Positions 5,816-9,226 of a stretch of 9,226 nucleotides of DNA are shown piece by piece. Within the stretch, counting starts at the first letter, position 1, and each line of letters begins with the position of its first letter. The stretch spans positions 1 to 9,226 of the forward strand of contig VFKS01000162.1 of NCBI GenBank assembly GCA_009885425.1. The letters run 5' to 3'. The notes under the pieces are model-generated. The model worked only from the letters and a program-made list of their open reading frames with translations, was not told the DNA's origin and ran no database searches. This stretch comes from Novosphingobium sp. (GTDB lineage: Bacteria; Pseudomonadota; Alphaproteobacteria; Sphingomonadales; Sphingomonadaceae). Made by a program: the position numbers and the translations under genes.

Positions 5816-7291
5816 ATGACGTCCAACCGCATCCGCCGCAATGTCCTCCCGCTGGGACTGGCTGGGGTTATGGCCGTGGCCATCGCTGCTGGCGCCGGGT
5901 TCAACCCCAGCGCGGTCGTGGCCAAGCCGACGCCCGACAAGGTGCTGGCCGAAGCGCAAAAGGCGCTGTCGAAGGGACAGACCGACAAGGCGATCAGCCT
6001 TGCCGAAGGGCTGGTCGCCGCCAATCCGCGCGAAGCAAACTATCGTGCGCTGCTGGGTCACGCTTATCTGCGCGCTGGACGGTTCGAATCGGCGGCGCAA
6101 TCGCTCAACGATGCGATGAAGCTGGGCGACAATTCGGCCCGTACCGCGCTCAGCCTTGCGCTCGCCAATATCGGCGCCGGCAAGAACCGCGAAGCGGTGG
6201 CGATCCTCGATGATTGGCGCGATGCCATTCCGGCGGCTGACCTCGGCCTGGCTTATGCGCTGGCCGGTGAAAGCAACCGCGGCGTTGCGATTCTGGCGGA
6301 TTCGCTGCGCGGCGGCGATAACACCCCTAAACTGCGCCAGAACCTGGCTTATGCCTACGCCCTCGATGGTCGCTGGCGTGAAGCCCGGGTGATGGCTGCC
6401 CAAGACGTTCCCGCCGATCAGCTTGACGGCCGGATCAGTGACTGGGCCCACAAGGCCAAGCCCGAAGATGGCCGCCTGCGCGTTGCCGGCCTGATCGGCG
6501 CCCCGGTGCGCTCTGACAGCGGTATGCCTGCCCAGCTGGCGCTCAATGCTAGCTCGGACCAGGAACAGCTCGCTGCCGAAACCGCGGCGCAGCGCATCGC
6601 GACCCCGGTTGTCGCCGTTGCCGCCAATGGCGAACTGCCAGCCGCCAGTGAAAACCCGGTTGAACTGGCTCAGTATCAGCCGGTCGCTGCACCGGCTTCG
6701 TTGCCGCAACCAGCACAGGCCGAAGTGGCTCCGGCTCCGGTTCCGGCTCAACAGACCTTTGCGGCGACCTTTGGGGAACCGGCCAATGTGGCGATGCCCG
6801 TAGCCGTTCCGGCCGCTGCGCCTGCAGCCAAGTTTCAACCGAAAGCGCCGGTCCGCGTTGCGGTCGCTGCTCCGGCCGCGCTCAAGCCGGCCCTTCGCCC
6901 GCGCCGGGCTGCGGCTCCGGTGATTGGCAAGGGTACCAGCCACGCGATCCAGCTCGGTTCGTTCTCAAGCGAGCAGGGCGCCCGCCGGGCCTGGGGCTAT
7001 TACGCCAAGCACAATCCTGAACTGCGCAATTTCAAGATGAAGATCACCCCCGCTATCGTTCGCGGCAAGAGTTTCTGGCGCGTTGCCGCCACCGGCCTTG
7101 ATAACAATGGTGCGGGCGGACTGTGCTCGAAAGTCAAATCGCGCGGCGGGGTCTGCTTTGCCTATTCGACCATCGGTCGTCCCGCCAAGGCCCCAGCCTA
7201 TGCTGCCCGGGCCAAGCCCAAGGCTCCGGTAATGGCCGCAGCCAAGCCCAAGCCGGCTCCCGCCGGGCCGAGCAATGCCCGCAAAAAATAA
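5816..7291 (+). CDS. TPR-repeat SPOR-domain envelope protein with basic C-terminal tail
   Basis: A 491-residue exported or membrane-anchored protein. The N-terminus has a basic RIRR, a hydrophobic stretch at 10-28 and a possible cleavage site after VVA (36). Residues about 38-215 form TPR-like helical pairs, for example ANYRALLGHAYLRAGRFESA. A low-complexity Ala/Pro/Val/Gln linker covers about 250-368. A SPOR domain at roughly 370-455 starts SHAIQLGSFSSEQGARRAW and carries Cys437 and Cys447. Unusually, the SPOR domain is followed by a 37-residue Lys/Ala/Pro-rich tail. The ATG at 5816 is chosen because CGGAGA lies 6-7 bp upstream and the signal sequence follows at once. It is 19 bp after the ribbon-helix-helix gene, so it is very probably in the same operon as the ParA gene. 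It may be the envelope-side element of that module; the function is not known. Confidence 0.88.
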   Translation: MTSNRIRRNVLPLGLAGVMAVAIAAGAGFNPSAVVAKPTPDKVLAEAQKALSKGQTDKAISLAEGLVAANPREANYRALLGHAYLRAGRFESAAQSLNDAMKLGDNSARTALSLALANIGAGKNREAVAILDDWRDAIPAADLGLAYALAGESNRGVAILADSLRGGDNTPKLRQNLAYAYALDGRWREARVMAAQDVPADQLDGRISDWAHKAKPEDGRLRVAGLIGAPVRSDSGMPAQLALNASSDQEQLAAETAAQRIATPVVAVAANGELPAASENPVELAQYQPVAAPASLPQPAQAEVAPAPVPAQQTFAATFGEPANVAMPVAVPAAAPAAKFQPKAPVRVAVAAPAALKPALRPRRAAAPVIGKGTSHAIQLGSFSSEQGARRAWGYYAKHNPELRNFKMKITPAIVRGKSFWRVAATGLDNNGAGGLCSKVKSRGGVCFAYSTIGRPAKAPAYAARAKPKAPVMAAAKPKPAPAGPSNARKK

Positions 7292-7305
7292 CCTGCCGGG
7301 ATCAA

Positions 7306-7356
7306 TGGACCGATAAGTCCACGCCAGCCCCCTTGCGCTTACCCAGCGGGAGGGGG
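7306..7356. terminator. Paired stem-loops in the convergent spacer, possible bidirectional terminator
   Basis: Two hairpins fall between the converging SPOR/TPR and pyrC' genes. The first is a 5-bp stem TGGAC/GTCCA (7306-7321) with a 6-base loop. The second pairs CCCCCT (7328-7333) with AGGGGG (7351-7356), plus an inner CGCT/AGCG stem and a 5-base loop. Neither side has a strong T-run, so termination is plausible but not certain. Confidence 0.4.
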
Positions 7357-7364
7357 TCTGCGTT

Positions 7365-8597
7365 TCAGCTGACCGGAATGCCGCCTTTGAACAGCGCCAG
7401 CACCCGGCCCTGCACGCCTTGCCGGTCAAACGGGGTATTGCCGGCGGTGGCGGCCATCTTGTCTGAATTGACGATCCACGGCTTTTCCGGATCGATTAGC
7501 GCCAGATCGGCCTCTGCCCCTGGTTCGAGCCGCCCGGCATTGACCCCCAGCAGCACCGCCGGATTGGTCGCCAGCAGCTCGAAGGCGCGGGGCGTGTCGA
7601 TCACGCCATCGCGGACCAAGCCGAGCGTCAGAGCTAGCAATGTCTCCGCCCCGGCCATGCCCGGTTCGGCATCGGCAAAGGGCAGGCGCTTGTCTTCGGG
7701 GCCGCGTGGATCGTGGCCCGATGCGATCACGTCGATGGTTCCATCGCCCAGCGCTTCGAGCACGGCCTGCCGGTCATCGGCGCTGCGCAGCGGCGGGGAC
7801 AGGCGGGTAAAGGTCCGAAAATCGCCGATCGAGACGTCCGACAGCATGAAATGGGCCGGAGTGACCCCGGCAGTGATAGCCATCCCGCGCGCCTTGGCGG
7901 CGCGGACCAGTGCCAAGGCGGCCCGGGTCGTGACTTGCCGGAAATGGAGCCGAGCGCCGGTCAGTTCGGCCAGCGCAATATCGCGGGCCACCGCTAGCGC
8001 TTCGGCTTCGGCCGGAGCCGCCGGCAGGCCCAGCCGGGTTGCCATCTCGCCCGCCGTCGCCACCGCTGTGCCCGCCAGCCCGCCATCTTCGGCATGGGTT
8101 ACCAAGGTCAGCTCCAGCATTGCGCAATAGGACAGCAGCCGGTGCATCGTGCCCGAATCGGCGATCCAGCGCCGCCCGGTGGCGACCGCCTTGGCCCCGG
8201 CATCGCGCATCAGCGCCAGTTCGGCGAGTTCGGCTCCAGCCAGATCACGGGTCGCGGCCGCCAAGGGATGGACCCACAGGTCGGGCTTGCCGGACTGTGC
8301 AGCAAATCGCACCGCGCTCGGCTTATCGAGCACTACGCCCTGATCGGGCATCAGCGCAGCCCGGGTGATCCCGCCAAAGTGAAAGGCCGGCTTGTCGATC
8401 GCGAACACCCCCAGATCGACCAGCCCCGGCGCAATCAGCGCGCCTTTGGCGTCGATGGTAAGATCATCAGGGCCCGGATCAGCCCCGCCAATCGCGGTAA
8501 TCAGGCCGTTTTCGCTGCGCAAGGAGCCGGGCACCGGACGCTTGCCGGGCAGGATCAGCTGGCCGTTATAGATCGTCAGCGGACGCGGAGTGCTCAT
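7365..8597 (-). CDS. pyrC': Dihydroorotase-like PyrC', non-catalytic partner of aspartate carbamoyltransferase
   Basis: A 410-residue amidohydrolase-fold protein related to type I dihydroorotase, but the active site is eroded. Where active enzymes have the HxH metal motif (GLVDLHVH), this has GLVDLGVF at 58-65. The later metal His of the HVST motif is Gln221 (LHFRQVTT). The catalytic Asp of TDHAPH is Gly294 (ASGHDPR). THAED (His168) and the C-terminal amidohydrolase strand pattern ([15 protein letters not shown]) remain. In Pseudomonas the inactive pyrC' product is needed to assemble class A aspartate carbamoyltransferase and is encoded just after pyrB with a 4-bp overlap, exactly as here. 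A separate active dihydroorotase should exist elsewhere in the genome (inference). The ATG at 8597 is fixed by the overlap. Pipelines would probably label it plain dihydroorotase. Confidence 0.9.
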   Translation of the reverse strand: MSTPRPLTIYNGQLILPGKRPVPGSLRSENGLITAIGGADPGPDDLTIDAKGALIAPGLVDLGVFAIDKPAFHFGGITRAALMPDQGVVLDKPSAVRFAAQSGKPDLWVHPLAAATRDLAGAELAELALMRDAGAKAVATGRRWIADSGTMHRLLSYCAMLELTLVTHAEDGGLAGTAVATAGEMATRLGLPAAPAEAEALAVARDIALAELTGARLHFRQVTTRAALALVRAAKARGMAITAGVTPAHFMLSDVSIGDFRTFTRLSPPLRSADDRQAVLEALGDGTIDVIASGHDPRGPEDKRLPFADAEPGMAGAETLLALTLGLVRDGVIDTPRAFELLATNPAVLLGVNAGRLEPGAEADLALIDPEKPWIVNSDKMAATAGNTPFDRQGVQGRVLALFKGGIPVS

Positions 8598-9226
8598 GCC
8601 CAGCCCTCCAGCCCGCGGGCTTTGCGGGTCAGCACGTCAAGGCAGGCCATCCGGATCGCTACCCCCATTTCGACCTGGGTGGTTATCGCGGACCTGCCGA
8701 CCAGATCGGCGACATTGCTGTCGATCTCGACTCCCCGATTCATCGGCCCGGGGTGCATCACCAATGCATCGGGCGCGGCCAGCGCCAGCCGGTCGAGCGT
8801 CAGCCCATAGAGATGGCGGTATTCGCGCGGGCTTGGGATGAACTGCCCGCTCATCCGTTCCTGTTGCAGCCGCAGCATCATCACCACGTCGGCGCCTTTG
8901 AGCGCGGCATCGAAATCGTGAAACGGCGCAACCTTCATCGCCTCGATCCCGGCTGGCATCAGCGAAGGCGGGGCGCAGACCCGCACTTCGGCGCCCAGTG
9001 TGGTCAGGCAATGGATATTTGATCGGGCCACCCGGCTGTGCAGCAAGTCGCCGCAGATCACCACTTTCAGCCCGGCGAAATGCTCACCCTTGGCCTTGCG
9101 GATGGTCAGCGCGTCAAGCAGGCCTTGGGTCGGGTGTTCGTGCTGGCCGTCCCCGGCGTTGAGCACCGGGCAATCGACTTTGCCCGCGATCAACTGCACC
9201 GCGCCGCTCGATCCGTGGCGGATCAC
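8594..9226 (-). CDS. pyrB: Aspartate carbamoyltransferase catalytic subunit (5' end outside window)
   Basis: Transfers the carbamoyl group from carbamoyl phosphate to L-aspartate, the first committed step of de novo pyrimidine synthesis, in the cytoplasm. The C-terminal 210 residues are present; about 100 N-terminal residues, including the STRT carbamoyl-phosphate motif, lie beyond the right edge. The first visible codon (GTG) is an internal Val of VIRHGSSG, not a start. Counting from there, HPTQGLLD (31-38), [12 protein letters not shown] (59-70), RLQQER (119-124) and HPGPMNRG (158-165) are the conserved substrate-binding motifs of the family, and all look intact. The stop codon overlaps the pyrC' start (ATGA), so both products are probably made in matched amounts and assembled together. 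No separate regulatory pyrI gene is visible. Confidence 0.96.
   Translation of the reverse strand: MIRHGSSGAVQLIAGKVDCPVLNAGDGQHEHPTQGLLDALTIRKAKGEHFAGLKVVICGDLLHSRVARSNIHCLTTLGAEVRVCAPPSLMPAGIEAMKVAPFHDFDAALKGADVVMMLRLQQERMSGQFIPSPREYRHLYGLTLDRLALAAPDALVMHPGPMNRGVEIDSNVADLVGRSAITTQVEMGVAIRMACLDVLTRKARGLEGWA

Noticed and set aside
5035..6943. Minus-strand open frames (245 and 419 codons) opposite the ParA operon
   Set aside because: Antisense to three genes with clear domains and ribosome binding sites; compositions typical of GC-rich shadows.
7123..8130. Plus-strand open frame of 335 codons across the end of the SPOR/TPR gene and opposite pyrC'
   Set aside because: Ser/Arg/Ala-rich with no domain, and it runs through the convergent spacer antisense to a conserved gene.

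Overview
The window is a high-GC chromosomal stretch with densely packed genes. Der, an aspartate carbamoyltransferase paired with a degenerate dihydroorotase, two SPOR-domain proteins and general protein character all suggest an alphaproteobacterium, most likely of the Sphingomonadales (inference from gene content and sequence style; no database search was possible). There are nine protein genes, two of them cut by the window edges. I see no tRNA, rRNA, insertion sequence, CRISPR array or phage gene.

Left part (1-2093): a secreted CHAP-domain protein (minus strand, C-terminus outside the window) diverges from der, the double-GTPase ribosome assembly factor. Their shared 169-bp spacer holds weak overlapping promoter candidates. 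Middle-left (2090-4345, minus strand): a SPOR/Sel1-repeat periplasmic protein is followed 3 bp later by a DUF418 membrane protein, whose stop codon overlaps the stop codon of der.

Centre (4346-7291): this is the part most worth attention. A 251-bp divergent intergenic region carries two near-consensus CtrA-type boxes and a short direct repeat. To its right, three tightly packed plus-strand genes encode a small ParF-like ParA ATPase (TTG start), a 154-residue protein with a C-terminal ribbon-helix-helix fold and a long charged N-terminal tail (ParG-like layout), and a 491-residue TPR/SPOR envelope protein with a basic tail. With the divergent SPOR/Sel1 gene, this puts a ParA/RHH partition-like pair between two septum-type peptidoglycan-binding proteins. 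My working hypothesis is a chromosomal positioning module that links a nucleoid-bound ParA gradient to the cell envelope or division site, possibly under cell-cycle control. Nothing in the sequence proves this function.

Right part (7365-9226, minus strand): pyrB (N-terminus outside the window) overlaps by an ATGA a dihydroorotase-like gene that has lost several metal-binding and catalytic residues. This matches the known non-catalytic PyrC' partner of class A aspartate carbamoyltransferases. It converges with the SPOR gene across a 73-bp spacer with two stem-loops.
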